A stretch of 64,000 bases of DNA from an uncultured Prevotellaceae bacterium (GTDB taxonomy: Bacteria > Bacteroidota > Bacteroidia > Bacteroidales > Bacteroidaceae), in contig CAMKTN010000010.1 in the NCBI GenBank assembly GCA_946415705.1, positions 1 through 64,000 on the forward strand, in the 5' to 3' direction. Shown here piece after piece: positions 1-8,795 of this stretch. Below the pieces are notes generated by a model that worked only from the letters and a program-made list of their open reading frames with translations, did not search any database and was not told where the DNA came from. The translations under genes were made by a program, and so were the position numbers. The first letter of the stretch is position 1. Every line of letters begins with the position of its first letter.

Positions 1-198
1 GGATTCGGGAAGGCCTCATTGGGGTTGGGTCTATTATTGATTTCCATAAATTCCGATTTATCTGGCTACAAAGGTAGACAAAATCTATGAATCTCATATT
101 GAAGAGTATGTTAAACTACCTTTATATACCTTATTTCATCATCATTTCATGAAGATAACTCATCTGATTGTGTCTTTTCGCTTTCATGGGCTTTGCCG

Positions 199-206
199 TA
201 CCTTTG
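199..206 (+). promoter_or_regulatory. -7 promoter box for candidate sRNA
   Basis: The box TACCTTTG fits the Bacteroidota -7 consensus TAnnTTTG and predicts a transcription start near 212. No clean TTTG lies 19-21 bp upstream; only a TTTTCG stretch is close. The extended context GCCGTACCTTTGCA recurs at about 715 and 52390, where it also heads non-coding sequence. Confidence 0.5.
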
Positions 207-211
207 CATCG

Positions 212-310
212 TCATTCGTGAGAGACAGTTTTCTCTCAGAGACGAATGACAAATTGTGTTTGTGAAAAGCGCGACGTGGTCCGGGATGGATAGCGTCGCG
301 CATGTTTTTT
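212..310 (+). ncRNA. Candidate small RNA with 5' hairpin and intrinsic terminator
   Basis: Directly after a -7 box lies an inverted repeat, GTCATTCGT at 211-219 with ACGAATGAC at 242-250, enclosing GAGAGA and TCTCTC, so the RNA would begin with a long stem. It ends in a strong intrinsic terminator: GCGCGACG (269-276), loop, CGTCGCGC (294-301), then a T run at 305-310. No convincing ORF fits; the longest start-stop in frame is a 15-codon peptide. The terminator loop contains GTGGTCCG.GA, which recurs in the terminator of the second cassette at 52.5 kb. Transcription and boundaries are inferred. Confidence 0.5.
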
Positions 311-330
311 AACCATAAAGGAGGTTGCGG

Positions 331-552
331 TCAGGGTTCACCGAGGAAGCGGACGATGGTCTTCACCTGACGGGGCGTGAAGACTTTCTGACCAACGAAC
401 CAGCCCTGACGGCGGAGGGTGTCGCGCAGCATACGGCAGGCTTGCAGCTCGCGGTTGAAGCACTTGCGTGCCCAGGAGGGGGAACGGAAGGGGTAGTAGA
501 GCGCGGCCAGTTCAGAGGTGCCGTAGGCGCGGAGGCGAAAGGTGTTTTCCAT
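331..552 (-). CDS. DUF4248 family protein
   Basis: A 73-residue protein (MENTFRLRAYGTSELA...) that I recognise as DUF4248, a small Bacteroidales family of unknown function, found mainly on integrated elements beside VirE-like helicase/primase genes. The conserved N-terminal 'RAYGTSELA', central 'CFNREL' and C-terminal 'FTPRQVKTIV..LGEP' are all present, and the length is normal for the family. The start ATG at 552 fits a -7 box at 607-614. It lies beside the VirE-amidase chimera at 1363, so it is probably part of the same decayed element. It appears intact. Confidence 0.8.
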   Translation of the reverse strand: MENTFRLRAYGTSELAALYYPFRSPSWARKCFNRELQACRMLRDTLRRQGWFVGQKVFTPRQVKTIVRFLGEP

Positions 553-606
553 GATGGGTTAGAGATTAGAGATGAGAGATTGGGGTTGATTTGCTTTTTG
601 CGAGGG

Positions 607-614
607 CAAAGATA
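607..614 (-). promoter_or_regulatory. -7 promoter box upstream of the DUF4248 gene
   Basis: Minus-strand TATCTTTG matches TAnnTTTG and would give a leader of about 50 nt before the ATG at 552. A convincing -33 TTTG is not visible at the right spacing. Confidence 0.45.
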
Positions 615-744
615 CGAAATAATCTCCATATAATCTGCATATTAGCGATAAAATTTCTGGTTTTTGCGCCGAAATGCGCGGCTTTGTGCGTCTGTGGGCA
701 TAGGTTTCTGCGGCTCGCCGTACCTTTGCAGCGACAAAAGGGAC

Positions 745-825
745 GTAGGAGACTCGCCTGACCCTCGTAGGAGGGTACGCGCAGACTCGTACGAGGGTAA
801 GGCAAGGGACTACTAGTGTTTGCGC
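745..825. repeat. Dispersed ~80-bp repeat, copy 1
   Basis: The reverse complement aligns along most of its length with 35763-35844: both carry CACTA.TA, GCCTTACCCTC, GTCTGCGCG and GAGGGT in the same order. Internal inverted repeats ACCCTCGTA (761-769) and TACGAGGGT (790-798), plus ACCCTC/GAGGGT at 761-776, allow alternative hairpins. No ORF is carried. The two copies are diverged but keep their ability to pair. Confidence 0.55.
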
Positions 826-1168
826 GTGGACACCATAGAGTCTTTCTGAAGGCGCCTCAGAAGTCAAGGACATCCCCAAGCCACAAATTAACCTTAAACC
901 TTTAAACCCTTAAACATCAATTCAGGTATGTAAAACACACAAATATGATGTTCCTATCAGTAGGCATAGATGCATTTGGTTTACTCCTCTTTGTCCTTCA
1001 GTTCCTTGAACTTCTTTTCCGAAATCTTCTCCAACACGCATGGGACCTCGTCTTTTTGCGTGCTAGTACAGGAAACCGAGCATCCAGAGGGGTAGCTTAG
1101 CGCCATCAACGCAGAAATAGCCTTGTGACTTGCTGTATTCCACATCGTGCGACTCCGTGAAAAAGTTG

Positions 1169-1198
1169 CAAAAGTGTTGCGCATAGGCAACACTTTTG
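1169..1198. repeat. Perfect 12-bp inverted repeat
   Basis: CAAAAGTGTTGC (1169-1180) and GCAACACTTTTG (1187-1198) are separated by 6 bp, and another GCAACAC follows about 20 bp downstream. It lies upstream of the truncated VirE-like ORF. It could be an operator or a transcript hairpin; no T run follows, so a terminator is unlikely. Confidence 0.5.
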
Positions 1199-1362
1199 GT
1201 GAAAAAATGTTGGTTGTGTGCAACACATTTACTCGGAAGCACCGCGCCATTCATGGTGCGGCGATGAGCCAGTGGCAGGCGGCAGCGTGGAGGCGGGTGG
1301 CTTCGGCGGGTGGGAGGAGGTGGTATGCGGCTGCGAGGGTGCGGTTGTAATGCTCCAGGCGC

Positions 1363-2466
1363 TTGGGGCTGCCGGCGTGGGATGGCGAGACGGATTATAT
1401 CGGTCGTGTGGCTCAAATGGTGAAGGTCGCGGATGCGGCGTTGTGGGATCGTTGTTTCAGGAAATGGTTCTGCGCCATGGTGGCGTCGTGGATGAAGGAG
1501 GGCGTCACCAACCACCAGGTGCTGGTGCTCATCGGCGAACAGGGTATCTTCAAGACGACCTGGCTCGATGCCCTCATGCCGCCGCAGCTGGCCTCCTACC
1601 GCTGCCGGCAGAGCGGCGCACGCGCCATCGACAAGGACGAGCAGCTGCGGGCCACGGAATTCGGACTTATTAACATGGACGAGATTGACCGCATGTCGGA
1701 ACAGGAACTCAACGCCCTGAAGTCGCTCATCACGGCCGCCGACATCAACGTGCGCGCGGCCTACGCCCAGAGCAAGGAGCGGCGCCTGCGCGTGGCCAGC
1801 TATGTGGCCAGCGGCAACAAGGAGCGCTTCCTCACCGACACCACCGGCAACCGCCGCTGGCTGCCCTTCCGTGTGGAAAGCATCGTCTCGCCCTTCGATC
1901 ATCCGCTGCCCTATGAGGGCCTGTACGCCCAGGCGTGGGCGCTTGTGCAGCAGGGCTTCAACTTCTGGTTCGCACTCGACGACATCCACTCGGTGGCCTC
2001 ACATGTGGAGGACTTCATGGTGGAGACCAACGAGGAGCAGCTTCTGCCCGTCTATTTCACACCCTGCCAGCCCGGCACCAACGGCGCACTGTTCCTCACC
2101 GTGGCAGAGATCTCAGCCAAACTCAGCCTCTACGGCAACATACGCCGCCCCATGGATGTGCGTCAGCTGGGAATCCTCCTGCGCAAGACGGGTTATATCG
2201 CCAGGAGGGAGGGCGCGTCGGGTAGGAGAGGCTATATCTTGCTGGAAAACAGTGCGGAAAGCGTGAATGCGCAGCGCAAGAGCCTGCGCACGCTGCTCAC
2301 ACAGCTCCACTGCGACTACCCCGGTGCCATCATCCTCGGCCACCGCGACTTGTCGCCGGACATCAACGGTGACGGCTGCATCACGCCCAACGAATGGCTC
2401 AAGCAATGTCCCTGCTTCGACGCCCTCCTCGACTACGAAGACCTGCAGCCCGAAGGGCTGTTCTGA
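1363..2466 (+). pseudogene. VirE-like ATPase remnant fused to N-acetylmuramoyl-L-alanine amidase tail
   Basis: Residues 1-290 match the Bacteroidales VirE/DUF3874 ATPase found on integrated elements: 'LPAWDG', a Walker A-like GEQGIFKTTW (about 58-67), 'GLINMDEID' as Walker B-like segment, and 'ASGNKERFLTDTTGNRRWLP'. From about residue 296 the protein switches to the C-terminus of an N-acetylmuramoyl-L-alanine amidase ('ILGHRDLSPDINGDG', 'QCPCFD'). The ORF opens with TTG only five codons after an in-frame TAA, and the usual N-terminal half of VirE proteins is missing. The normal element order has separate virE and amidase genes, so an internal deletion probably fused them. The fused frame is open, but the protein is probably not functional as either enzyme. 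Confidence 0.75.
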
Positions 2467-2468
2467 TG

Positions 2469-2515
2469 AAAAAAGAGAAGCCCCGCGGCTCACGAAGGTG
2501 AGCGGCGGGGCTTCT
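2469..2515 (-). terminator. Intrinsic terminator downstream of fic
   Basis: A 17-bp stem with one mismatch (AGAAGCCCCGC.GCTCAC at 2476-2493 with 2498-2515) and a GAAG loop is followed on the minus strand by a T run (plus-strand AAAAAA at 2469-2474). It would end the long minus-strand operon. There is no T run on the plus side, so it should act poorly on the VirE-like transcript. Confidence 0.85.
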
Positions 2516-2575
2516 GTTGATAGAAGGATGCTTCGTAAGCCGGCCAGTTTGGCGCAGATGGACTAAAACTTTTAT

Positions 2576-3358
2576 TCAGAAGAGGAAGAGGCCGAGATGG
2601 GTGTTCTTGCGCTTTTGTGCCAGCTCGCCCTCAAGACGTTCTGTAGCCACGCGGAAGAAGAAGGCGATGAGATGCTCGTCGGTACCCTCGGTGCGCACTT
2701 GCCGGAGGGCATTGATGTATGCGCCGCGATCCTTCACCTCGATGATGACCATCGGATGTCCGGTATGCATGAGGATCCAGTTCGAGAGCAGACGTCCCGT
2801 GCGGCCATTGCCATCGCGGAAAGGATGCAGGTATTCGAAGTAACCGTGGAAGCGGGCGGCGAGGATCATAGGATGCAGGTTGCCAGTGATGGCTTGCGCT
2901 GTTGAGGCCATCAGCGACGGTACACGTGCCACCAGCGTCTCATGGTCTCCAAATACGGTGTCTCCAGCTGCCATGTCTTCAGTTGTATATTCGCCTGGTA
3001 CAGCGCCTGGTGCGCGATATGCCAGCGTGTTCTCCGTAACCAGACGGTTAGTCTCGCGCAGCAGTGTCTCATCGAAGGGGGCTTCCAGATGCGTGGTCAC
3101 GTAGCGGAAGGCACGAAAGTGGTCGGCCATCTCCGTACACTCCAGCAGCGAGTGTCCCACCGGTACCATCGACAGGCCCTGTTCCTTGAGAATACGTGTG
3201 TCATCTACGGTGAACGTATTGCCCTCGATACCACAGGAATGACACGAGAAGAGCACTTCGTGCCAGTCCATGTAATCCTGTGGCGACATCTTGGCTTTGA
3301 TCTGCGTCTCGTACGCGCGTCGCACCTGCTCGTAGCGTTCGATTTCCTGTTCAAACAT
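2576..3358 (-). CDS. Fic domain protein (AMP-transferase family)
   Basis: A 260-residue protein with the full Fic active-site motif HPFRDGNGRTGR; the catalytic His is about residue 178. Fic enzymes usually transfer AMP from ATP to a hydroxyl on a target protein. The N-terminal SCGIEG (Ser41, Glu45) fits the inhibitory motif [S/T]xxxE[G/N], which marks a self-inhibited class II Fic protein. I chose ATG 3358 (MFEQEIERYE) because the longer ORF reads back into the ctp gene. It lies 35 bp after ctp and is followed by a strong terminator, so it is probably the last gene of the operon. No antitoxin gene is adjacent, consistent with built-in inhibition. Target unknown. Confidence 0.85.
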   Translation of the reverse strand: MFEQEIERYEQVRRAYETQIKAKMSPQDYMDWHEVLFSCHSCGIEGNTFTVDDTRILKEQGLSMVPVGHSLLECTEMADHFRAFRYVTTHLEAPFDETLLRETNRLVTENTLAYRAPGAVPGEYTTEDMAAGDTVFGDHETLVARVPSLMASTAQAITGNLHPMILAARFHGYFEYLHPFRDGNGRTGRLLSNWILMHTGHPMVIIEVKDRGAYINALRQVRTEGTDEHLIAFFFRVATERLEGELAQKRKNTHLGLFLF

Positions 3359-3393
3359 GGGCTTCCTGTTTTTAACTGTGACTTTATCGGGCT

Positions 3394-5025
3394 TCAGTCC
3401 TTCTTGGTGGCGGAGAGGAGTTCGATGGCTTTGGCGACGACGGGGTCGTCGGCGTAGATGATCTGGAAGTATTCGCTGTAGTCCCATAGGTCGCGGGCGA
3501 CGAGACCTTTGAGGATGTGACGCATGTTCTGGAGGGTGCGCTGCAGCTCGTCGTCGTCGCGGGCCTGCAGGCTGTCCTTCTTGGCGGCGTCGGCAAGGAT
3601 GTCATCGAGGACGTTCTGGGGCATTGTGAACGTGGCGCAGAAGTCGTCGAAGCTCTTGTACTGCTTGCTGAGCTGCTTGCGGTGCTCGTCCATATAGTGG
3701 AGGCAGGCATTGTTGATGTAGCTGCGGGCGGTGAGCTCGCGGTAGAGGCGTGTGTAGCGGGTGGTGTCGAGGGGCACGAATATGTCGGGCATAATGCCAC
3801 CGCCGCCATAGACGGTGCGCTGCTGCTTCAAGGTCTTATAGCGCAGCGAATCGGGGAAATGGATGCTGTCGGCATTGGTGAGCTCGCCGCGGTTATAGCG
3901 GTCGATGACATCGCGGGCGTAGCTCTTGGCATCGCCCTTCTCGTAGGGTTTCTGGATGCAACGGCCCGAGGGGGTGTAGTAGCGGGCTACGGTGAGGCGT
4001 ATCATACTGCCGTCCTCAAGGGATATAGGGCGTTGCACGAGGCCTTTGCCGAAGGTACGGCGGCCGATGATGGTGCCGCGGTCGTGGTCTTGGATAGCGC
4101 CGGACAGGATCTCGGCAGCCGAGGCGGAGTGCTCATCCACGAGCACCACGAGGCGCCCGTTGGTGAACAGGCCGCCGCCCGAGGAGCGGTATTCGGCTAC
4201 GCGGATGCCGTCGCGACCGCGTGTGTCCACGATGAGCTCGCCCTTGGGCAACAGCTCGCTGACAATCTCCACGGCCGCACCGAGGTAGCCGCCGCCATTG
4301 CCCTGAAGGTCGAGGATGAGGGACTGCATGCCCTGGCGCTTCAGCTGCTTGATGGCATCGACGACTTCGTCGTGTGTGGTGGCTGAGAAGTTGCTGAAAC
4401 GGATGAGTCCGATGCCGGGTGCCGCGATATAGGCGGCATCTACGGACTTGACGGGGATCTTATCGCGGGTGATGTTGAAGGTCAGCACGTCTTTGATGCC
4501 GCGGCGGACGATGCCCAGCTTCACCTTGGTACCGCGCGGACCGCGCAGACGGCTCATGATGTTCTCGCGGCTCATCTTCACGCCGGCGATGGCGGTGTCG
4601 TTGACGCTGACGATGCGGTCGCCGGCCAGGATGCCTTTCTTCTCAGAGGGGCCGCCAGCCACGGGTTGTATGACGACGAGCGTGTCCTCCAGCATGTTGA
4701 ACTGCACGCCGATGCCGTCGAAGTTACCTTGCAGCGGCTCGTTCATCTTCTTGGTGTCCTCGGCGTTGGTGTAGGTGGAGTGGGGGTCGAGCTTGGAGAG
4801 CATACCCGTGATGGCATCCTCCACCTGGCGGTTGAGGTTGACGGTATCGACATAGAGCTGGTTGATCATCAACGTGCTCTGTATGAGCTTGCGCATCGCC
4901 TGCTCGCGAGGGTCAGAGGAAGGCTGCGCATACAGCCACACCCCCAACCCCTCTCCAAAGGGCGAGGGGAGTAGATAGCTAAATGAAAAAAAGAAGAAAA
5001 AAAAGTATTTAGAAATAGATTTCAT
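3394..5025 (-). CDS. C-terminal processing peptidase, S41 family
   Basis: A 543-residue periplasmic serine protease. After a signal-like N-terminus, a CTP N-terminal helical region (about 45-90) precedes a PDZ domain ('PSEKKGILAGDRIVSVND') and the S41 catalytic domain with 'LDLQGNGGG', Ser in 'HSASAAEIL' and Lys in 'RRTFGKGLVQ'. Family members cleave proteins from unstructured C-termini. I chose ATG 5025 (MKSISK); the 645-residue ORF extends through coaD in another frame. The signal peptide is odd: seven Phe encoded by A7 and A8 runs, then 'PSPFGEGLGVW', which is a translation of the G/C palindrome repeat. Residues near 400-540 are a normal family C-terminal helical extension. Confidence 0.88.
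   Translation of the reverse strand: MKSISKYFFFFFFSFSYLLPSPFGEGLGVWLYAQPSSDPREQAMRKLIQSTLMINQLYVDTVNLNRQVEDAITGMLSKLDPHSTYTNAEDTKKMNEPLQGNFDGIGVQFNMLEDTLVVIQPVAGGPSEKKGILAGDRIVSVNDTAIAGVKMSRENIMSRLRGPRGTKVKLGIVRRGIKDVLTFNITRDKIPVKSVDAAYIAAPGIGLIRFSNFSATTHDEVVDAIKQLKRQGMQSLILDLQGNGGGYLGAAVEIVSELLPKGELIVDTRGRDGIRVAEYRSSGGGLFTNGRLVVLVDEHSASAAEILSGAIQDHDRGTIIGRRTFGKGLVQRPISLEDGSMIRLTVARYYTPSGRCIQKPYEKGDAKSYARDVIDRYNRGELTNADSIHFPDSLRYKTLKQQRTVYGGGGIMPDIFVPLDTTRYTRLYRELTARSYINNACLHYMDEHRKQLSKQYKSFDDFCATFTMPQNVLDDILADAAKKDSLQARDDDELQRTLQNMRHILKGLVARDLWDYSEYFQIIYADDPVVAKAIELLSATKKD
4948..4969. repeat. G/C-rich palindrome, copy a (inside ctp signal region)
   Basis: CCCCTCTCC-AAAG-GGCGAGGGG forms a near-perfect hairpin and is read in frame in the protease N-terminus. 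With flanks it is the inverted copy of 5073-5097, so the two copies flank the ctp start codon and could pair in the coaD-ctp mRNA. Confidence 0.75.
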
Positions 5026-5056
5026 AGTCCTAAGTATACTAAGGCATTTATTCCCC

Positions 5057-5554
5057 TTACTGCCGTAGGCTTCCCCCTCGCCCTTTGGAGAGGGGGGTAG
5101 GGGGTGAGGCTTTATATCCTTCCGGCAGGAAGGCTGTGATGTCCTTGCCGAAGTGGGCGAGTTCGCGGACGAGGGAGCTGGAGAGGGAGGCGTAGCGGGG
5201 ATCTGCGAAGAGGACGACGGTGTCGATGCCTGTGAGCTGGCGGTTGACGTCGGCCATCTGCATCTCGTACTCGAAATCCTTGACGGTGCGCACGCCTCGA
5301 AGGATGGCTTTCGCACCGATGGAATGGGCAAAATCTGTGGTGAGGCCGCTGTAGCTCTCTACGCGCACGCGCGCCTGTTCCTTATATAAATTACGTATGG
5401 CTTGCACACGTTCCTCGACAGGTATCCATCCAGCCTTCTGCTCGTTGATGCCCACCGCAATCACCACCTCGTCGAACAGCTGCAGCGCACGCTCGACCAA
5501 GTCTGCGTGCCCCCTCGTAAACGGATCAAAACTGCCAGGAAAAAGGATGCTCAT
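5057..5554 (-). CDS. coaD: Phosphopantetheine adenylyltransferase
   Basis: Transfers AMP to 4'-phosphopantetheine, the penultimate step of coenzyme A synthesis. The protein opens with 'ILFPGSFDPFTRGHADLVERA', containing the T/HxGH nucleotidyltransferase motif as TRGH, and has the ISxxxSS-like 'YASLSSSLVRELA' near the end. About 165 residues; normal length is near 150-160. ATG 5554 (MSILFPGSF) is preferred over an upstream TTG that lies in a tandem repeat. The last ~18 residues ('ASPPTPLSKGRGG...') are encoded by a G/C palindrome repeat and extend past the normal family end. It lies 43 bp after parE, in a spacer made of heptamers. Confidence 0.93.
   Translation of the reverse strand: MSILFPGSFDPFTRGHADLVERALQLFDEVVIAVGINEQKAGWIPVEERVQAIRNLYKEQARVRVESYSGLTTDFAHSIGAKAILRGVRTVKDFEYEMQMADVNRQLTGIDTVVLFADPRYASLSSSLVRELAHFGKDITAFLPEGYKASPPTPLSKGRGGSLRQ
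5073..5097. repeat. G/C-rich palindrome, copy b (inside coaD 3' end)
   Basis: CCCCCTCGCC-CTTT-GGAGAGGGGG is the reverse complement, with flanks, of copy a at 4948. It encodes the non-homologous C-terminal tail of CoaD. Confidence 0.75.
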
Positions 5555-5556
5555 CT

Positions 5557-5619
5557 CAATTTTCAATTTTCAATTTTCAATTCTCAATTTTCAATTTTCA
5601 ATTTTCAATTGTCAATTCC
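5557..5619. repeat. Perfect-register heptad tract, 9 units, parE/coaD spacer
   Basis: Nine consecutive 7-mers in one register: CAATTTT three times, CAATTCT, CAATTTT three times, CAATTGT, CAATTCC. The tract begins 2 bp from the coaD start codon and encodes the last residues and stop codon of parE ('ELTIEN'). Confidence 0.95.
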
Positions 5620-7601
5620 TTATACTCTCGCTCTTCCTCTTCATCCTCTGCCCTATCTTCCTCGATGACGAGGTTGTCGATGATGAAGTTCTGGCGTTCG
5701 AGGGTGTTCTTGCCCATGTAGTACTCCAGCAGCTCCGCTACCTGGTCACTCTTATGCAGCGAGACCTGTTCCAGACGGATGTCTTCGCCGATGAAACCGC
5801 GGAATTCGTCGGGGCTGATCTCACCGAGACCTTTGAAACGCGTGATCTCAGGCTCCGGCCCGAGGGCTTCGATGTTCTGCTGGCGCTCCTCCTCGCTGTA
5901 GCAGTAGCGCGTGATGAAATCGCCTTTGGAATCCGCCTCGCCGATGGCTTCCAAGCGGGCTTTGGAGAGCTTCTTGCGACGCTGGCGCACGCGGAAGAGC
6001 GGCGTCTGGAGGATATAGACATGTCCCTTCTTGATGAGTTCGGGGAAGAACTGCAGGAAGAAGGTGATCATCAGCAGACGGATATGCATGCCATCGACAT
6101 CGGCATCCGTGGCCACGATGACCTTGTTATAGCGCAGGCCGTCGAGGCCGTCCTCGATGTTCAGGGCTGCCTGCAGGAGATTGAACTCCTCGTTCTCATA
6201 GACCACTTTCTTGGTGAGGCCGAAGCAGTTCAAGGGCTTGCCTCGGAGGGAGAAGACGGCCTGTGTCATCACGTCGCGGCTCTTGGTGATGCTACCGCTG
6301 GCGGAGTCGCCCTCGGTGATGAAGATGCAGGAGTCTTCCTTGCGCTCGCCCTTGGGGTCGTTGAAATGTATCTTGCAGTCGCGCAGCTTGCGGTTGTGCA
6401 GGTTGGCTTTCTTGCTGCGCTCGCGGGCGAGCTTGGCCACGCCGGCTATCGCCTTGCGCTCGCGCTCGCTCTCGCCGACCTTCTGCAGCAGCACCTCGGC
6501 CACCTCGGGGTTGCGGCGCAGGTAGTTATCTACCTGCTCCTTCACGAAGTCACCGATGAACTTATCGATGGAGATACCGCCGCCGTTGGGTTCTGTGGAG
6601 AGCGAGCCCAGTTTGATCTTCGTCTGGCTCTCGAACAACGGTTCCTGTATGTTGATGCTGATGGCGGCAACGATGCCGTTGCGGATATCGCTGTAGTCGA
6701 AGTTCTTGCCGGAGAAGTCCTTGATGGTCTCGGCGATGTATTTCTTGAAGGCGCTCTGATGGGTACCGCCCTGGGTGGTGTGCTGGCCGTTGACGAAGCT
6801 GTGGTACTCCTCGCCGTACTGTCCGTTGGTGTGGGTGAAGGCGATTTCGATGTCCTCGCCCTTGAGGTGTACGATGGGGTAGAGGGGCTGCGTGGTCATC
6901 GTGTCGGTGAGCAGGTCCTCAAGGCCGTTGCGGGAGAGGATGCGGCGGCCGTTGAACATGATGGCGAGGCCGGTGTTCAGGTAGGTGTAGTTGCGCAGCA
7001 TCACCTCCACGAACTCATCGCGGAAGAGGTAGTTCTTGAAGAGGCTGTTGTCGGGCTCGAAGACGACGAGGGTGCCGTTCTCGGGGTCAGCGCTCAGGCT
7101 GCTGACCACAGTGGCGGCGCCGCTGTTGGCGGTGCCTTCGTCGGTGACGAGCTGGCCACACTCGAAGGTGGCGCGGCGCGTCTCGCCATCGCGGAAGCTC
7201 TGTGCTACGAAGTGCGAGGAAAGGGCGTTGACGGCTTTCAAGCCGACGCCGTTGAGGCCGACGCTCTTCTTGAAAGCCTTGGAATCGTACTTACCACCCG
7301 TGTTCAACATCGACACGGCCTCCACCAGCTTGCCCAAGGGAATGCCACGGCCGTAGTCGCGCACGGTGACGCGCAGGTGCTCGTCGATGGTCACCTCGAT
7401 GCGCTTGCCGGCGTTCATCTTGAACTCATCGATGGAGTTGTCGATGACTTCCTTCAGCAACACGTAGATGCCGTCCTCGGCGTGGGAGCCGTCGCCCAGC
7501 TTACCGATATACATACCGGGTCGCGTGCGCACGTGCTCCATATCGGAGAGGTGGCGGATATTATCTTCGGAGTAGAGGGTTGGGGTGATAATTTCTTCCA
7601 T
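5598..7601 (-). CDS. parE: DNA topoisomerase IV subunit B
   Basis: ATPase subunit of a type IIA topoisomerase that separates replicated chromosomes. The GHKL ATPase domain shows '[10 protein letters not shown]', 'DYGRGIPLG' and '[14 protein letters not shown]'; the transducer follows; the TOPRIM domain shows '[11 protein letters not shown]' and '[12 protein letters not shown]'. 667 residues from ATG 7601. The absence of a GyrB-type insert and the N-terminal '[14 protein letters not shown]' favour ParE over GyrB. The start overlaps the stop of the upstream gene by one base (TAATG), suggesting coupled translation. The acidic C-terminus ends inside a heptad repeat. Confidence 0.88.
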   Translation of the reverse strand: MEEIITPTLYSEDNIRHLSDMEHVRTRPGMYIGKLGDGSHAEDGIYVLLKEVIDNSIDEFKMNAGKRIEVTIDEHLRVTVRDYGRGIPLGKLVEAVSMLNTGGKYDSKAFKKSVGLNGVGLKAVNALSSHFVAQSFRDGETRRATFECGQLVTDEGTANSGAATVVSSLSADPENGTLVVFEPDNSLFKNYLFRDEFVEVMLRNYTYLNTGLAIMFNGRRILSRNGLEDLLTDTMTTQPLYPIVHLKGEDIEIAFTHTNGQYGEEYHSFVNGQHTTQGGTHQSAFKKYIAETIKDFSGKNFDYSDIRNGIVAAISINIQEPLFESQTKIKLGSLSTEPNGGGISIDKFIGDFVKEQVDNYLRRNPEVAEVLLQKVGESERERKAIAGVAKLARERSKKANLHNRKLRDCKIHFNDPKGERKEDSCIFITEGDSASGSITKSRDVMTQAVFSLRGKPLNCFGLTKKVVYENEEFNLLQAALNIEDGLDGLRYNKVIVATDADVDGMHIRLLMITFFLQFFPELIKKGHVYILQTPLFRVRQRRKKLSKARLEAIGEADSKGDFITRYCYSEEERQQNIEALGPEPEITRFKGLGEISPDEFRGFIGEDIRLEQVSLHKSDQVAELLEYYMGKNTLERQNFIIDNLVIEEDRAEDEEEEREYKELTIEN

Positions 7602-8755
7602 TAGAGCTCTTTCTGATAGCAGCGGCGGCGTTTGTGGATGGTGCAGTCGAGGTGTGCCCACTGGCCCTGGCTCTTCTCGTTGGACTCCAGCTGCGGGTGC
7701 GTCTCGGCCCATACGAAGCCCATCTTCTGGGCGACCTTGATGATTTGTGCGAAGAGCGGTGCGTTCACGCCCTTGTTCTGGTACTCAGGCAGCACGCCGA
7801 CCAGCAGCAGGTCGATGACGGGTGCCGGCTTGAAGAAGATGGCCTTGGCCAGATGCCACCAGCCGAAGGGGAACAGCTTGCCGTGGGCCTTCTGTAGGGC
7901 ATAGGACAGGGAGCCCATGCCGACGCCCATCGCGATGGGCTCGTTCTGCTCGTTCTCCACGATGGCCAGCAGGCGCATGTCCAGGAACTGCAGGTAGGTG
8001 GTGGCGTACTGCTGGATCTGACGCTCGTTCATCTCGGAGTAGCCATAGAGGTCGGCGTAAGCTTTGTTGATGACGTTGAAGCACTTCTGCACGTACTTGC
8101 CGTCCTCCTCGGCCAGGATCTCCCTGGCATTCTTGAAGTGGCGCATGTGCAGGTTGTAGCGCTTCATGCTCATCTCAGCCACGCGGAAATATTTCTGCAT
8201 GTCGGCCTGGTGTTCGTCGGCCGTCGGGACCATTACCTTGCGCTCCACCCAGTCGATCTCCTTCTCATAGCCTAACTGTTCGATGAGGCGGGGGTAGTAG
8301 GGGAAGTTGTAGATGGTACTCATCGTGGAGAGCTGGTCGAAGCCGTCGATGAGCATGCCCTCGGGGTCCATGTCCGTGAAACCCAGCGGGCCTACGATCT
8401 TCTTCATGCCGCGCTCGCGGCCCCATTGCTCGACGGTGTCCAGCAGCGCCTTCAGTACCTCGATGTCCTCGATGAAGTCAATCCATCCGAAGCGGACGTT
8501 CTTCGCCTGCCAGGTCTTGTTGGCCTTGTGGTTGATGATGGCTGCCACGCGGCCCACGATCTTCTTGTCGCGATATGCCAGGAACAGGTCTGCCTCGCAG
8601 AACTCAAAGGCTGCGTTCTTACGGCGGTTGAACGTGTCGAGCATGTCCTCCAGGAAGTCGGGCACGGCATAGGGATTTCCTTTATAAAGATGATAGTTGA
8701 AACGGATGAAAGCGCGTAATTCGCTTTTACTTTCTACTTTCTTAATGGTAATCAT
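7601..8755 (-). CDS. GNAT-like N-acetyltransferase superfamily protein
   Basis: 384 residues resembling a Bacteroidales family annotated as N-acetyltransferase or YghO-like. The N-terminal part ('[19 protein letters not shown]') and a C-terminal GNAT-like core ('[20 protein letters not shown]', which resembles the acetyl-CoA binding R/QxxGxG/A loop as QNKGVN) are visible. Substrate is unknown. It sits 40 bp downstream of the OlsB-like acyltransferase and overlaps parE; genes of this kind near lipid N-acyltransferases suggest a role in amino-lipid or envelope metabolism, but that is inference from context only. Confidence 0.65.
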   Translation of the reverse strand: MITIKKVESKSELRAFIRFNYHLYKGNPYAVPDFLEDMLDTFNRRKNAAFEFCEADLFLAYRDKKIVGRVAAIINHKANKTWQAKNVRFGWIDFIEDIEVLKALLDTVEQWGRERGMKKIVGPLGFTDMDPEGMLIDGFDQLSTMSTIYNFPYYPRLIEQLGYEKEIDWVERKVMVPTADEHQADMQKYFRVAEMSMKRYNLHMRHFKNAREILAEEDGKYVQKCFNVINKAYADLYGYSEMNERQIQQYATTYLQFLDMRLLAIVENEQNEPIAMGVGMGSLSYALQKAHGKLFPFGWWHLAKAIFFKPAPVIDLLLVGVLPEYQNKGVNAPLFAQIIKVAQKMGFVWAETHPQLESNEKSQGQWAHLDCTIHKRRRCYQKEL

Positions 8756-8795
8756 AGTTAGATGATAAGCCTAATAAGAGGTATAATAGATAGTT

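Larger units (their letters stand above)
553..1362. other. 810-bp stretch without a confident gene
   Basis: It holds the DUF4248 promoter box (607-614), a promoter-like TACCTTTG at 721-728, one copy of a dispersed repeat (745-825), a heptad tract at 888-915, and an inverted repeat at 1169-1198. On the minus strand 1251-1360 reads as a plausible C-terminal fragment (RLEHYNRTLAAAYHLL...) ending at a stop at 1251; I do not recognise it and it may be a gene relic. The listed ORFs here (559-879, 981-1250, 1063-1989 minus; 1147-1350 plus) look non-genic. Confidence 0.5.

Noticed and set aside
212-310. 6S RNA or tmRNA
   Set aside because: Too short, and no tag ORF or open-bubble 6S fold is visible.
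981-1250. 89-residue minus ORF with a charged tail
   Set aside because: No family resemblance, overlaps another frame that reads equally well, and spans the inverted repeat.
1218-1673. 151-residue plus ORF overlapping the VirE-like start
   Set aside because: Frame-shifted shadow of the VirE-like coding frame.
5026-5331. 102-residue N-terminal extension of the ctp ORF
   Set aside because: It reads through coaD in another frame and has no homology; ATG 5025 gives a plausible signal region.
5397-7604. 735-residue plus-strand ORF over parE
   Set aside because: Low-complexity Leu/Ala/Val/Glu translation antisense to a gene with clear ATPase and TOPRIM motifs; a reverse-frame shadow.
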